The translations under genes were made by a program, and so were the position numbers. This document shows positions 49,943 to 62,435 of a stretch of DNA of 64,000 nt, piece after piece. Positions within the stretch are counted from its first letter, which is position 1. Every line of letters starts with the position of its first letter. The DNA is from Costus lasius (Eukaryota; Streptophyta; Magnoliopsida; Zingiberales; Costaceae), in NCBI GenBank assembly GCA_027563935.2, contig CM050449.1:45172507-45236506 (forward strand). The letters run 5' to 3'. A model generated the notes under the pieces. That model was given only the letters and a program-made list of their open reading frames with translations, searched no databases and was not told the DNA's origin.

Positions 49943-51742
49943 ATTGGTATCAAAGCCATGTTGCTATGAATTATATGATTGCTTTTTGTGATCCATGCTT
50001 GTGTTTATGAGTAGATCTATGATCATGCTGAAACCTACATGTTTGTAGCTTTGTCTTATGTTCGCGCATGATGAGTGTTGGCGCATATTACATGATGTTT
50101 TTGTCAAAACAACTTATCTTGCGCGACTCCATTTAGATCTAAGCGCCTACTTGAATGACTTAGATGGGTTATTAGGGTTGAAGTCATCGTCCAGTATAGA
50201 CCCAACAGTCTGATCAGACCATCTGACAGCCTAGATGGGTCGACCAGATGGCACCTATGCGCAAGCATGAGGTGGCTATAGGTCGACTGTGTACTGGGCG
50301 TGTAGCGATGTCTGATTGAGACAACCAGTGAACGCACATGAGTTAGGCCCGGGGTCACGCCCGCTTGTCAGAACTCATGAGTGTCGTTCAGCCCTTAACG
50401 CATGCATGTTTGGCCACTGGGTCGACTCAAGTCGGTTATGACTTGGTGCATGCTAGGGCAGTGGGTCTGACTTGGTCTGATGAGTGGATCCCTATTAATG
50501 GACCGTTGTAAGGTAGTAGGGCACATAAGAAAATAAAATGATGCCATGGGGATTTTCGAAAATTTTATTTTCTTATTTGGATCACATGTTGTTTGTATCA
50601 CATGAATGAATGTTTATTTCATCTTATGTGGGCTGCCCAATTAATGTGTGCTGTGCTGGGGCCTGCGTGCCTGGATGTATTATTGTAAATTATTATTGTG
50701 ATCTGCGCATCACATTTCAATTAATTTATAAAGTGTTATTGACCTGCGAGTCAATCATGTCTAGATAGATTAAATTGTAATTTAATCAGACATGAGCACA
50801 GAGCACACTTGGCAGAGGCGCATGCAGCAAGTGGCTTCACCAGTGGAAGGTCTAGGGTTCGACTCTAGGACAGGCGCATTATACCTGGTGGGCGCACCTG
50901 AGCTGCAGTGGGCGCTTGGGCCCGGGATGGGCCAGATGAAATGCTAAAGACCCGTGAAGAGCTCAAGTGAAGACTTAAGTTAATTAAGGTCTTACTTAGG
51001 CTTAATGGGCTTTTACCACATAAGATCATCATGCTTTTATTTACTGTTTAAGTAATTTAGTAACTGCATGATTTATTCTTCTGCTATCACCATAGGATTT
51101 GAATGATAGTAAGAAGATAAAAGGAGCGTTAAAATCCAACGTTAAATATCAAGCACGATAGCCTTCTGACGCGAAACCTCACTGTTCTGACTATCGTTGG
51201 GGCCGTGTTGTACCCACTCAGTGGGCACGCCCATCTATCTTCAGACGGTGTGTGATTACACCTGCGTGTTACAGAGAAGGGATTTATCGCTTCTCGTTGC
51301 TCAGCATAGCACGTGGTGGTCCAGGGAGTAGGTCGGGTCAGCTTGACCATGTAGGCTACATATTGAGCATATGGTAGCCATATGGAGGAAGCCATCTGTG
51401 GGATCAGAGACTGTGTTGTACCTACTCAGTTGGCACAGTCTGCTGGATTGCCCAGATGAAGGGGAATCGCACGGGTTGGCGATTGGCAGGTATTTGCCTA
51501 CCAGAAATTAGTGCTTGTACTCTCTGTGCATATTATCTCGCCTGAGCGGGACGCGGAGACCAAGTATGAAATCTGGATCCCATCTCACTAAAAGAGTTTT
51601 ACTCTTTCGGACTGTTTTATTGGATTTTTCAGTCAGATAAAATAGTGAGAAAAGAATCATTCTTAAGTCCTGAATTGATTCTAACATTGATACTGACCTT
51701 GCTGTTCTTGCATTGTTGTAGATTACTACAGCAACGAACACC
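49943..51742 (+). promoter_or_regulatory. copia E PBS and untranslated leader
   Basis: The PBS reads TGGTATCAAAGCC (one change in the tRNA match). Array and tRNA-like module 50660-50865. Triloop pair at 51213-51225 and 51421-51433, the second with one mismatched pair. TACTGAC, a pyrimidine tract and TTGTAG precede the gag region. Confidence 0.83.
50660..50865 (+). other. leader stem-loop array and tRNA-like module, copy E
   Basis: SL-a GGC/GCC with loop CTGCGT (50660-50671); SL-b TGTGAT/ATCACA with loop CTGCGC (50697-50714); SL-c ATTGAC/GTCAAT with loop CTGCGA (50738-50755); SL-d 50756-50794 with changed outer arms CATGTCT/AGACATG and inner arms GATTAAATT/AATTTAATC. A-box match 50810-50820; B-box match 50856-50865 in an arm TCTAG/CTAGGA, changed on both sides from TCCAG/CTGGGA in B and C. 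Confidence 0.75.
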
Positions 51743-52917
51743 ACAGCGTTCAATGTGCGATCCCTACTGGAAAGGGAGAAGTTTGCTGGGTCAAACTTCT
51801 CAGACTGGTACGGACACCTTAAGATTATTCTTAAGGCTGAGAGGAAACTGTATGTCCTCGAGACGGCTATACCGCCTCAACCCGCTCCGAACGCCGCAAG
51901 GGCGGTTCGGGAAGCTTATGAAAAGCACGTCAATGATAGCATTGATGTCGCTTGCCTGATGCTAGCATCTATGACGCCACAGCTGCAGCGTCAACATGAA
52001 GATTTATCTGCTATTGAAATAATAGCAAATCTCAAGTTGTTGTATGCTGCACAGGCAAGGACTGAACGCTACAATTTGACTAAACTTTTCTTTCAGAGCA
52101 AACTGGCTGAAGGGAGTCCAGTGGGAGCTCACGTACTCAAGATGATTGGGTAGAAGGAGGCTCTAGAGAAACTGGGACACACCATCAATCAGGAGCTTGT
52201 TGTAGACATTATTCTGCAGTCTCTCCCGGCCTCTTTCGATCCATTCATTATTAATTTTAATATGAACAAGATCGACTGTATGCCGGCAGAGTTGCTGAAC
52301 ATGCTCTTGACTACAGAGCAGACTCAGTCTCGTGAGAAGGGAACGCCTTCATCCTCTGTCCTAATCGTTCCTTCTAGGAACAAGAAGAAGGGGAAGAAGG
52401 GCAAAGCCCCTATCAAGAGCTACAACAAGGCTCTGAAGCAAAAAGTAAAGCGGTCGAAGGAATACAGATGTTTCCATTGTGGCCAGCTGGGTCACTGGAA
52501 ATAGGACTGTAAAGCGCTCCAAGGAGATAAGAAGGGAAGTAAGCCTTTCGCTTCTAGCTCAGGTATTTACGTGACTGAAGTCATGGTATCTTCTTCTTTT
52601 ATTTCATGGGTGTTGGACACTGCATGTGGAGTTCACATCTGTTCAAATGTACAGGAACTCAAGAGAAGAAGACAGGTGGGACAGCATGAGGTGGACCTAC
52701 GAGTTGGAAACGGGGCACGGGTTGCTGCTGTTGCTGTAGGAGAATATCACTTCTCTTTACCATCTGGTCTTGTATTAGAACTGGACAATTGTTATTTTGT
52801 ACCAAGCATAACTAAGAATATTATCTCTATTCCTGCTCTTGTCAGGAAAGGGTTTTCCTTTGAATGCAAATTTTCAAAGTGTTATATTTCTCTTGATAAT
52901 ATTATTTATGCTACTGG
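51743..52917 (+). pseudogene. copia E gag-protease, no ATG, two stops, interrupted by F
   Basis: The expected start is ACA (51743-51745). The frame runs through Gag with TAG at 52151-52153 and a second TAG at 52502-52504 within the zinc knuckle, two residues before its last Cys. The protease (LDTACG) and part of the region before integrase follow in the same frame until copia F begins at 52918. The segment near 52310-52345 and 52540 has short in-frame length differences from the other copies. Confidence 0.92.
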
Positions 52918-54604
52918 TGTTGGGTCCCCTTCGAGGGGGAGCGCAAGGGGGAAATCCCTAAAGGTGGCGCATATGTGATTCTTTTGCAGCGGAAGATAGG
53001 GATTCAAGATCAAAATAGCATGTCGTATGATCAACTCTTATGAGATGTATAAATCGGATGAGATTCATACCATTGCCATGAAGATTGGACTCGACTTGGA
53101 AGCAAGAGAACGAAAGGGTTCTCCTCCAAAGTGTGCCACACACAAGAGGATGTTGGCCTACTCCTTGTCGTCCTTGTGCTAGCAAGGCTTCAAGGTTCTT
53201 GTCGTATGAAGGAGAAGAAAAACCAACTTTCGGCAAGGGTGATGAAGCTTCTCTTGTTCGGCCTCGTCTCCGATGGATCGATCACCAAGCAAAGCCACAA
53301 CATGCGTTTAAGCGTTTTCTTCAAGAGGCGTTACATGATTTCCCAAGATGGAAAGTCATGAAGCTTTCGCCCACTCAAACCAAACCGCCCTTTAACGCTT
53401 CCATCTTGAACCAATCCGTTCACACATGTGTGAACCGGTTCAATGGAATTCGGTCCAATGCTTTTGGTTCAAAGACCAAACCAAAACAACCCAAGCCATG
53501 GTCTAGATCTCTCTCTGAACCAAACGGTTCAAGATCTAACCGTTGATCTCTTGATGCTTCTGATCTCACTGATCTAGCATCACTACTCTCGATCGAAGCT
53601 TACCGATCTCAAGCCCTAATCAATCAAACATGATCAGACCAGATCTCACTTACAATCAGAGTCCAAACTCCTTTAAACTGAATCAAAACAATTCAGTCCA
53701 CACGATCTGACTTAAGCAAGCCATATCATCAAATTGTGCGACCCTAAGGGTTTCCTTTAAATGTCGGTAACGACAACTTACGTTATCACGATCAGTGAGG
53801 GGTATCTAGCAACACATCACTGTCTCCCGATATAAAGGAAAGAGTCTTCCAAGACTACTCCCATATCACAGCACAAGTGTGAATCTTCTTCACAAGGCAT
53901 ACATGTTTCCTTTGCCACTGGATGTTCTTATTGGACAAGCATGTCAAGCCTGTAACTCCAATACGATGAGCATGATTAGATCAGATGATCACCGTCATCT
54001 GGGTATGGCCATACACTTTCTCAATCATCTCATATAGGGGGGCCCTAGAACATCACACTCCTTAAACAAGGAGATGGCAATCCTGTATCTATCACTAGTG
54101 TCCTAACCTGACTCTTGATCATCATCCAAGATAGTCTATAATCATTATATTTCAAATGATATTGAACTACCTCAAAACAATGACATTCATCATTTAGAAA
54201 CACAAGTGATCTCAAGTCAAAGGACATGTGCCACTTGTAGCATTCAAGGATTATTCACATTGTGACAAACAATTGAATATCCTAGTAGGGTCTGTCCAGT
54301 ACATCCAATGTACCCATGAGTCTACATCTTATTCCATGCTCGAAGCATCCTATAAGATTAGAACTCATATTAGTCTCAATCATATCAGGGCTGTCTCAAG
54401 TTCACCAAGATATATCGACTAAGGACATTTCTGCATGTCAGCCTAGCTGAACAGCTTTGAGACATTAATCAGAAGTACACTTATTACAGCAGACAAGGTA
54501 ACAATCTGAATAACAACCATGCCTTTATAAACTTAAGAGTTTATTACATGATACTGTTACAATCCCAAGGCCTCAAACATTAGCCTTAAGGGCATACTAC
54601 AACA
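52918..54604 (-). repeat. 3' LTR of copia F
   Basis: Plus strand TGTTGGGTCCCC to GGGCATACTACAACA. LTR hairpin CATGATTTCC (53334-53343) with GGAAAGTCATG (53350-53360), one bulged G. Near-identical to 60384-61078 over the shared part. Confidence 0.95.
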
Positions 54605-54624
54605 ATCTCCCACTTGCACTTAAT

Positions 54625-57600
54625 CTAATGGTTGAGAAACCTCAAACCCATATTATTACAGTGCTTCTCATGCTTCTGCTGCGCCAGAGGCTTGGTAAGC
54701 GGGTCTGCCAGATTGTCATCTGTATGAACCTTGCAGATTTTGATCTCGCCTCGATCAATGATCTCCCGGATCAAGTGAAACCGTCTCTGTATGTGCTTGG
54801 ACTTCTGGTGCGACCGTGGTTCCTTTGCTTGTGCGATGGCTCCAGTGTTATCACAGAAGATAACCAAAGGATCTGCACTCGAAGGAACAACACCAAGTTC
54901 TTTCACGAACTTACGAATCCACACTGCCTCCTTGGATGCTTCCGAGGCTGCAACATACTCGGCTTCTGTTGTGGAATCAGCAACAGTTGACTGTTTGAAA
55001 CTTTTCCACACCACTGCTCCACCATTCAAGCTAAAAACATAGCCTGATTGCGATCGGAAATCATCCTGGTCCGACTGGAACGAAGCGTCAGTATATCCTT
55101 CAATACTGAGTTCTTCCTGACCACCATATATCAAGAACATATCTTTGGTCCTCCGCAGATATTTTAAAATGTTCTTGACCGCAATCCAGTGCGCCATGCC
55201 TGGATTACTTTGGAACCGACTGGTCACGCTTAACCCGTAAGCGACGTCTGGGCGAGTACACAACATCGCATACATAATGGACCCAATAGCCGAAGCATAA
55301 GGCGTATTGTCCATTTCATCTTTCTCAGTGTGTGTTTGTGGACACTGACTCTTCGAAAGATTCAGACCATGTCTGACTGGCAGATATCCCCTTTTAGAAT
55401 TCTCTAAATGGAATCTCTCCAGGACTTTATCGATGTACGTACTCTGGCACAGCCCGAGAAGCCTCTTAGACCTATCCCTGTAGATCTTCACACCTAACAC
55501 ATAGGCTGCTTCTCCTAGATCTTTCATCTGGAAACATTTTCCTAACCATGCTTTAACAGCATGCAGTTCAGGAATATCATTTCCAATGATCAAGATGTCA
55601 TCGACGTAGAGGACCAGGAAAGTAATCACGCTCCCACTAAACCTCTTATATACACACGGGTCATCTTCGTTTTTGATGAAACCAAACTCAGAGATTGATT
55701 CATCAAAACGAATATTCCAGCTTCTAGATGCTTGTTTCAGTCCATAAATGGACTTCTTTAACTTGCATATTTTATGACGATCTGATGGATTAGTGAAACC
55801 CTCAGGCTGTGTCATATACACATCCTCGTCTAGATTTCCATTAAGGAAAGCTGTTTTCACATCCATCTGCCAGATCTCATAATCATAATATGCAGCTATC
55901 GCGAAAAGAATCCGAATAGACTTAAACATGGCTACAGGTGAGAAAGTTTCATCATAATCTATCCCGTAGATTTGTTTGAAACCTTTCGCAACTAGCCTGC
56001 CTTTATAGGTAACCACGTTACCATCCATGTCAATCTTCTTCTTGAAGATCCATTTACAGCCTATAGGGATTACTCCCGGAGGCGGATCAACCAAATCCCA
56101 GACTTGGTTATCTGACATGGAGTCCATCTCGGCTCGCATAGCATCAAGCCATCTAGCTGACTCCGGTCCACTAACGGCATCCGCATAAGTGAGGGGTTCA
56201 TCATTATCAATGATGTAGACTCCGTCATAGTGCTCAGGCTGACGACGGATCCTTCCCGATCTTCGCGGTTCCCGTGATATCTGAGCCTCAGGTTGTTCAA
56301 TAACCTGATCTACCGGCTCAGGCACATCCAACTGTGCTTGACTACTTTGTCCTCCCTCTGGATTCTCATCCAGCCTTATTTCTCTCCCACTGGCCTCTTG
56401 CAGAAGAAACTCCTTCTCAAGAAATATGGCCGTCCGAGCAACAAATACTTTGTTCTCTTTGGGATCGTAGAAATAATAACCCTTAGTTTCCTTAGGGTAA
56501 CCGACAAATATACATTTCTCAGATCTGCTCTCCAGTTTTCCAGAGGCGAGCTTTTTGACATAAGCCTCGCAACCCCAGATCCTGATAAATGTCAAGCTTG
56601 GCTGTTTCCCATACCATAACTCATATGGCGTCTTAGAAACTGCCTTGGATGGCACTCGGTTTAATACCTTTGCAGCTGTTTCCAGTGCAAAACCCCAAAA
56701 GGAGTAAGGTAGAGTAGCCTGACTCATCATAGAACGAACCATATCAAGTAACGTTCTATTTCTCCTCTCGGACACACCATTCAATTGCGGTGTTCCTGGC
56801 GGAGTGAGCTGTGAGATAATCCCACACTCCTTCAGATAGTCAGTAAATGCATGACTTAGGTATTCACCACCTCGATCAGAACGAAGTGCCTTGATATTTC
56901 GGCCTAACTGATTTTGTACTTCATTTTTGAACTCCTTGAACTTGTCAAAAGATTCACTTTTATGTCTCATTAAATAGACATACCCATACCTACTGAAATC
57001 ATCAGTAAAGGTAATGAAGTACTGATAGCCACCTCTGGCATGTTTACTAAATGGCCCGCACACATCACTGTGTATAAGGTCAAGTAAACCTGAAGCCCTT
57101 TGACCTTTATTAGGAAAAGGTGACTTCGTCATTTTACCCATTAAACAAGCTTTGCATGTATCAATCTCCTCATAGGAGAATGATCCCAGCAGTCCATGAT
57201 CATGCAACTGCTTAATGCGCTTCTCGTTTATATGGCCTAAACGACTATGCCATAGCAAGGTGCTGTCATCAGCATACTTGGCTTTCTTATTATCAATGTT
57301 TTGTATAGAACATTCCATGTCCAACATGAATAACCCATTGTTAATGGAACCAGTAGCATACACAATATTATCTAGAGAAAGTACACACTTTGAAATCTTG
57401 CATTCAAAGGAAAAAACCCTTCCTGACAAGAGCAGGAATGGAGATAATATTCTTGGTAATACTGGGTACAAAATTACAATTGTTTAATTCTAATACAATG
57501 CCAGATGGTAAAGAAATGAAATAGTCTCCTACAGCAACAGCAGCAACCCGTGCCCCGTTTCCAACACGTAGGTCTACCTCATGCTGTCCCACCTGCCTTC

Positions 57601-58510
57601 TTCTCTTGAGTTCCTGTACATTTGAACAAATGTGAACTCCACATGCAGTGTCCAACACCCATGATATAGAAGAAGATGAAACCATGACTTCCGTCACGTA
57701 AATACCTGAGCCAGAAGCGATGCTTCCCCTCTTATCTCCTTGGAGCGCTTTACAGTCCTTTTTCCAGTGACCCAGCTGGCCACAGTGGAAACACCTGTTA
57801 TCCTTGGACCGCTTCACCTTCTGTTTCAGAGCCTTACTGTAGTTCTTGACAGGGGCCTTGCCCTTCTTCCCCTTCTTCTTGTTCCTAGAAGGAACCATTA
57901 AGACAGAGGTTGAAGGCTTTTCCTTCAGAGTTTCCTCAGTAGTCAAGAGCATATTCAACAGCTCTGCCGGTGTACAATCGATTTTGTTCATATTAAAATT
58001 AATGATGAACGCATCGAAAGAAGGCGGAAGAGACTGCAGAATGATGTCTACAGCAAGCTCCTGGTTAATGGTATGCCCCAGTTTCTCCAGAGCCTCCTTG
58101 TGCCCAATCATCTTGAGCACGTGAGCTCCCACTGGGCTCCCTTCAGCCAGTTTGCTCTGAAAGAAGAGCTTCGTCAGATTATAGCGTTCTGTCCTCGCCT
58201 GTGCAGCATACAGCATCTTGAGGTTCGCTATGATCTCTATAGCCGACATATCCTCATGCTGACGCTGCAGCGGTGGCGTCATAGACGCTAGCATCAGGCA
58301 AGCGACATCAATGCTATCATTGACGTGCTTTTCATAGGCTTCACGAACCGCCCTTGCGGCGTTCGCAGCGGGTTGAGGCGGCACAGCCGTCTCGAGGACA
58401 TACAGTTTCCTCTCAGCCTTAAGAATGATCTTAAGGTGTCCGAACCAGTCAGAGAAGTTCGGCCCAGCAAACTTCTCCCTTTCCAGTAGGGATCGCACAT
58501 TGAAGCTCAT
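54625..58510 (-). pseudogene. copia F gag-pol, single frameshift
   Basis: ATG at 58508-58510; natural TAG at 54625-54627. The only break found is a lengthened A run (six A at 57411-57416, four in sisters) between protease and integrase. It shifts the frame after residue 366 or so and ends the first part at 57404. The second part (from 57471 leftward) carries intact integrase, RT (YVDD) and full RNase H (GYTDASF with Gln following, TEAEY, FCDN). RNase H here lacks the TAG found in B and C. The integrase region has PQLNG where sisters have PQWNG. Confidence 0.94.
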
Positions 58511-59402
58511 GGTGTTCGTTGCTGCAGGAATCTACAACAATGCAAGAACAGCAAGGTCAGTATCAATGTTAAGAATCAATCAGGACTTAAGAATGATTCC
58601 TTTTTCTCACTATTTTAGCTGACTGTAAAATCCATAAAACAGTCCGAAAGAGTAATACTCTTTTAGTGAGATGGGATCCAGATTTCATACTTGGTCTCCG
58701 CGTCCCGCTCAGGCGAGATAAGATGCACAGAGATGACAAGCACTAATTTCTGGTAGGCTGTCCCAGCCAATCGCCAACCCGTGCGATTCCCCTTCATCTG
58801 GGCAATCCAGCAGACTGTGCCAACTGAGTTGGTACAACACAGTCTCTGATCCCACAGATGGCTGCCTCCATGTGCTACCATATGCGCCACATATGTAGCC
58901 TACATGGTCATGCTGACCCGACCTACTCCCTGGACCACCACGTGCTATGCTGAGCAACGAGAAGCGATAAATCCCTTCTCTGTAACACGCAGGTGTAATC
59001 CCGCACCGTCTGAAGATAGATGGACGTGCCCACTGAGTGGGTACAACACAGCTCCAACGATAGTCAGAACGGTGAGGTTTCGCGTCAGAAGGCTTACGAG
59101 CTTGATATTTTAGCGTTGGATTTTACCGGTCTTTTATCTTCTTGACTATCATGCAAGTCCTATGGTGATAGCAGAAGATAAACTCATGCATTTCTAATTA
59201 TAAAAGCAATAAATAGAAAGCATGCTGATCTTATGTGGTAAAAGCCCATGAACCCTAAGTAAGACCTTAATTTTACTTAAGTCTTCACTTGAGCTTCTTG
59301 GGACTTTTGCATCTCATCTGATCCAACCCAGGGCCCTAGCGCCAAGAGCACCTTAGGTGCGCCACCAGCTGAATGCCCCTCTTGGATGTGTGCCTTTGTG
59401 CT

Positions 59403-59537
59403 CTTGTCTAATCAAAATACATTTTGATCTACCTAGACAAGTTTGACTCGCAGGTCAAATATACAATAAATTAATTACAAATGTGATTCGCAGATCACAA
59501 AATAATATTAACTTATAATAAACCAGGCACGCAGGCC
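59403..59537 (-). other. leader stem-loop array, copy F (no tRNA-like module)
   Basis: Element sense: SL-a GGC/GCC with loop CTGCGT (59526-59537); SL-b TGTGAT/ATCACA with loop CTGCGA (59482-59499); SL-c TTTGAC/GTCAAA with loop CTGCGA (59442-59459), changed at both sides of the outer pair; SL-d 59403-59441 with inner arms ATCAAAAT/ATTTTGAT, again changed on both sides. Confidence 0.74.
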
Positions 59538-60125
59538 CTAGCACAGCACACAATAGGGCAACCCAAATAAGATGAAATAAACAAGCATTATGGCATCATT
59601 CAATCAACATGTGATCCATTACAAAGAAAATAAAATTTTTGAAAACCCCATGGTATCAATTTTAATTTCCTTATGTGCCCCTACAACCTTACAATGGTCC
59701 ATTGATAGGGATCCACTCATCCATCTAGTCAGATCCTCTGCCCTTGCATGCACCAAGTCCTAACTGACTTGAGTTGACCTAATGGTCAACCATGCATGCG
59801 CAAAGGGCTGAACCACCCTCATGAGTTTCGGCAAGCGGGTGTGACCCCGGGCCTAACTCATGTGTGTTCAGTAGTCGTCTCAACCAGACCTCGCTACACG
59901 CCCTGGATGCAGTCGACCTATAGCCACCTCGTGCTTGCGCACAGGTGCTATCTGGTCAACCCATCTAGGCTGTCAGATGGTCTGATCAGACTATTGGATC
60001 TAACCTAGAGGTGACTTCAACCCCATCAACCCATCTAAGGGTTTATAGTAGGGCCTTAGATCTAGATAGGCGCGCAAGTTCCTTTTGTTTTGTAAGAAAA
60101 ACTACATAAGCACCAACACATGCGC

Positions 60126-60282
60126 AACAAGAAAACTTGCATGGAAACTTAAGCATGCGCCAAGGAGACATATATCAAGTTTCGGATATGCAAACTTAAC
60201 ATGTAACAAGAAAACTTGCATGGAAACTTAAGCATGCGCCAAGGAGACATACATCAAGTTTCGGATATGCAAACTTAACATG
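60126..60282. repeat. 79-bp tandem duplication in the F leader
   Basis: Two nearly identical units, 60126-60204 and 60205-60282, each starting AACAAGAAAACTTGC; the only difference I see is TATATC against TACATC. Other leaders have a single related segment. Confidence 0.9.
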
Positions 60283-60383
60283 TAACTCTCGCATGTCGAT
60301 TAGATCTAAGCATATCATTGCAAACAAGGATCACAAAAGCTTAAGCAATCATAACAACATGCATATTACGCTCTGATACCAAT

Positions 60384-61078
60384 TGTTGGGTCCCCTTCGA
60401 GGGGGAGCGCAAGGGGGAAATCCCTAAAGGTGGCGCATATGTGATTCTTTTGCAGCGGAAGATAGGTATTCAAGATCAAAATAGCATGTCGTATGATCAA
60501 CTCTTATGAGATGTATAAATCGGATGAGATTCATACCATTGCCATGAAGATTGGACTCGACTTGGAAGCAAGAGAACGAAAGGGTTCTCCTCCAAAGTGT
60601 GCCACACACAAGAGGATGTTGGCCTACTCCTTGTCGTCCTTGTGCTAGCAAGGCTTCAAGGTTCTTGTCGTATGAAGGAGAAGAAAAACCAACTTTCGGC
60701 AAGGGCGATGAAGCTTCTCTTGTTCGTCCTCGTCTCCGATGGATCGATCACCAAGCAAAGCCACAACATGCGTTTAAGCGTTTTCTTCAAGAGGCGTTAC
60801 ATGATTTCCCAAGATGGAAAGTCATGAAGCTTTCGCCCACTCAAACCAAACCGCCCTTTAACGCTTCCATCTTGAACCAATCCGTTCACACATGTGTGAA
60901 CCGGTTCATTGGAATTCGGTCCAATGCTTTTGGTTTAAAGACCAAACCAAAACAACCCAAGCCATGGTCTAGATCTCTCTCTGAACCAAACGGTTCAAGA
61001 TCTAACCGTTGATCTCTTGAAGCTTCTAATCTCACTGATCTAGCATCACTACTCTCGATCGAAGCTTACCGATCTCAA
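60384..61078 (-). repeat. 5' LTR of copia F, partial
   Basis: The first 695 bp of the plus-strand LTR (TGTTGGGTCCCC onward), matching 52918 onward. It is broken within the GATCTCAAGCCC block by the gypsy-type LTR; the five bases before the junction are CTCAA. Confidence 0.93.
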
Positions 61079-61248
61079 TGTAACATCCCACATTCTTAAC
61101 CCCAAACAAATGGCACAATTCACAAATAATACAGGATGTTTCATATAAGATCGATCATATGCTAGGTAAAACCGAGTTCAAGAAAAACACGATCTGAAAA
61201 ATTCCATAAATCCACACATACAAATTCACAAAACACAAATCTCATAAG

Positions 61249-61399
61249 GGTACCTGCCACCACGCAATACTTGCACTAGACATATGCAAGTTACAGTTGT
61301 ATCAAAACCGATTAAAATTCATAAAATCCATAAAGGTACCTGCCACCAGGCAATACTTGCACTAGACATATGCAAGTTACAGTTGTATCAAAACCGATT
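61249..61399. repeat. 65-bp direct repeat, two copies
   Basis: 61249-61313 and 61335-61399 match with a single difference (CACGC against CAGGC). Each begins GGTACCTGCCACCA and ends AAAACCGATT. Confidence 0.93.
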
Positions 61400-62150
61400 G
61401 CAAAAATACACATCAACTTCAATCTCAAAACAAATCCACAAAATCGATTTTATAAACTGACACCAAACACCGAAACCAGGCTGAAGCCCGCGGTGACACA
61501 AAAATCAAACTCAGTTGACTGCCACAATCTGGCAACACAAATTCACATAGTTCATATGGTTCATATCACATGGTTAACATAGTTCATAAAATTCATATTC
61601 GGCCACAGCCGGCCTCAAATTAATTAAGCATAAACATAGGGCCACAACCGGCATTATAAGCATAAATCACAACATCAATATCATGATAACTGCGCCCCTG
61701 CTCTATACCTGAAAATAATGAGGGGTGAGCTACACAGCCCAGTGAGTGGATAGTCTAAATCGACCATCCATAACATACACTCAAAAATATAGGTAGATTA
61801 TTTTAAAAATCTTTAGCAGGAACATTATGTCAACATATAACAAAATCAAGAAACAGAAATCATATAGACAATCAGATGTACAGACTAGCATATAACAAAC
61901 TCATATTCACAAACTCAGGTTCTAGAGTTTTACTCTAACCCAATTAAACACATATATTTTAAACCAACTAAACACATATAACTTAGGTTCACAAACTCAG
62001 GTTCTAGAGTTATACTCTAAACCACTAAACACACCAACACATAATCAACCTAGTTGTCCAGCATATTCAGTAGTGACCAATATGGTCTAACCCGGCTTGG
62101 CCAAAGCACTGGGAGCCGCATGCAACACATAAACATGGACAGTGAGTGGA

Positions 62151-62435
62151 ATCAAGAGGTGGCCCCCGCCAGGTCACGGCGTGGCACTTTGGTCCCTCAC
62201 CCCATAACACATCAGAGTGACGACATCAAGAGGTGGCCCCTGTCTGATCAAGACATGGCACTTTGGGTCTTATATCACCCCATCACATAAAGAGTAATGA
62301 CATCAAGAGGTGGCCCCTGTCTGATCAAGACATGGCACTTTGGGTCTTATATTACTCCATCACATAAAAGAGTAGTGACATCAAGAGGTGGCCCCTGTCT
62401 GACCAAGACATGGCACTTTGGGTCAAAACCCGTTC
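62151..62435. repeat. minisatellite, about 76-bp unit, almost four copies
   Basis: Units start with ATCAAGAGGTGGCCC at 62151, 62225, 62302 and 62380 (periods 74, 77, 78) and share TGGCACTTTGGGTC. The first unit is the most diverged and the last is partial. It lies within the gypsy-type LTR. Confidence 0.93.

Larger units (their letters stand above)
48240..52917 (+). mobile_element. copia element E, 5' part (family 1)
   Basis: A plus-strand element with 5' LTR, PBS, leader and the first part of gag-pol, then interrupted by copia F. Its 3' half and 3' LTR lie beyond the window, so its target duplication (left flank GGAAA, 48235-48239) cannot be checked. It is one of the more diverged copies and supplies several of the compensatory changes in the leader hairpins. 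Confidence 0.93.
58511..60383 (-). promoter_or_regulatory. copia F PBS and untranslated leader
   Basis: The PBS (TGGTATCAGAGCG in element sense) lies just inside 60383. The triloop pair is at 59029-59041 and 58820-58832. The stem-loop array is at 59403-59537. The tRNA-like module present in the other five leaders is deleted here (expected near 59340-59395). A 79-bp tandem duplication lies at 60126-60282. Confidence 0.83.
52918..61078 (-). mobile_element. copia element F (family 1), 5' LTR interrupted
   Basis: A minus-strand element inserted in E's gag-pol at 52917/52918 (left flank ACTGG). Its 3' LTR (52918-54604), gag-pol and leader are complete, but its 5' LTR (from 60384) stops at 61078 where a gypsy-type LTR begins. 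The remainder of that LTR and the second ACTGG would lie beyond the window. Confidence 0.94.

Noticed and set aside
62151..62435. A CRISPR-like array.
   Set aside because: Units are whole tandem repeats without unique spacers, in eukaryotic retrotransposon DNA.
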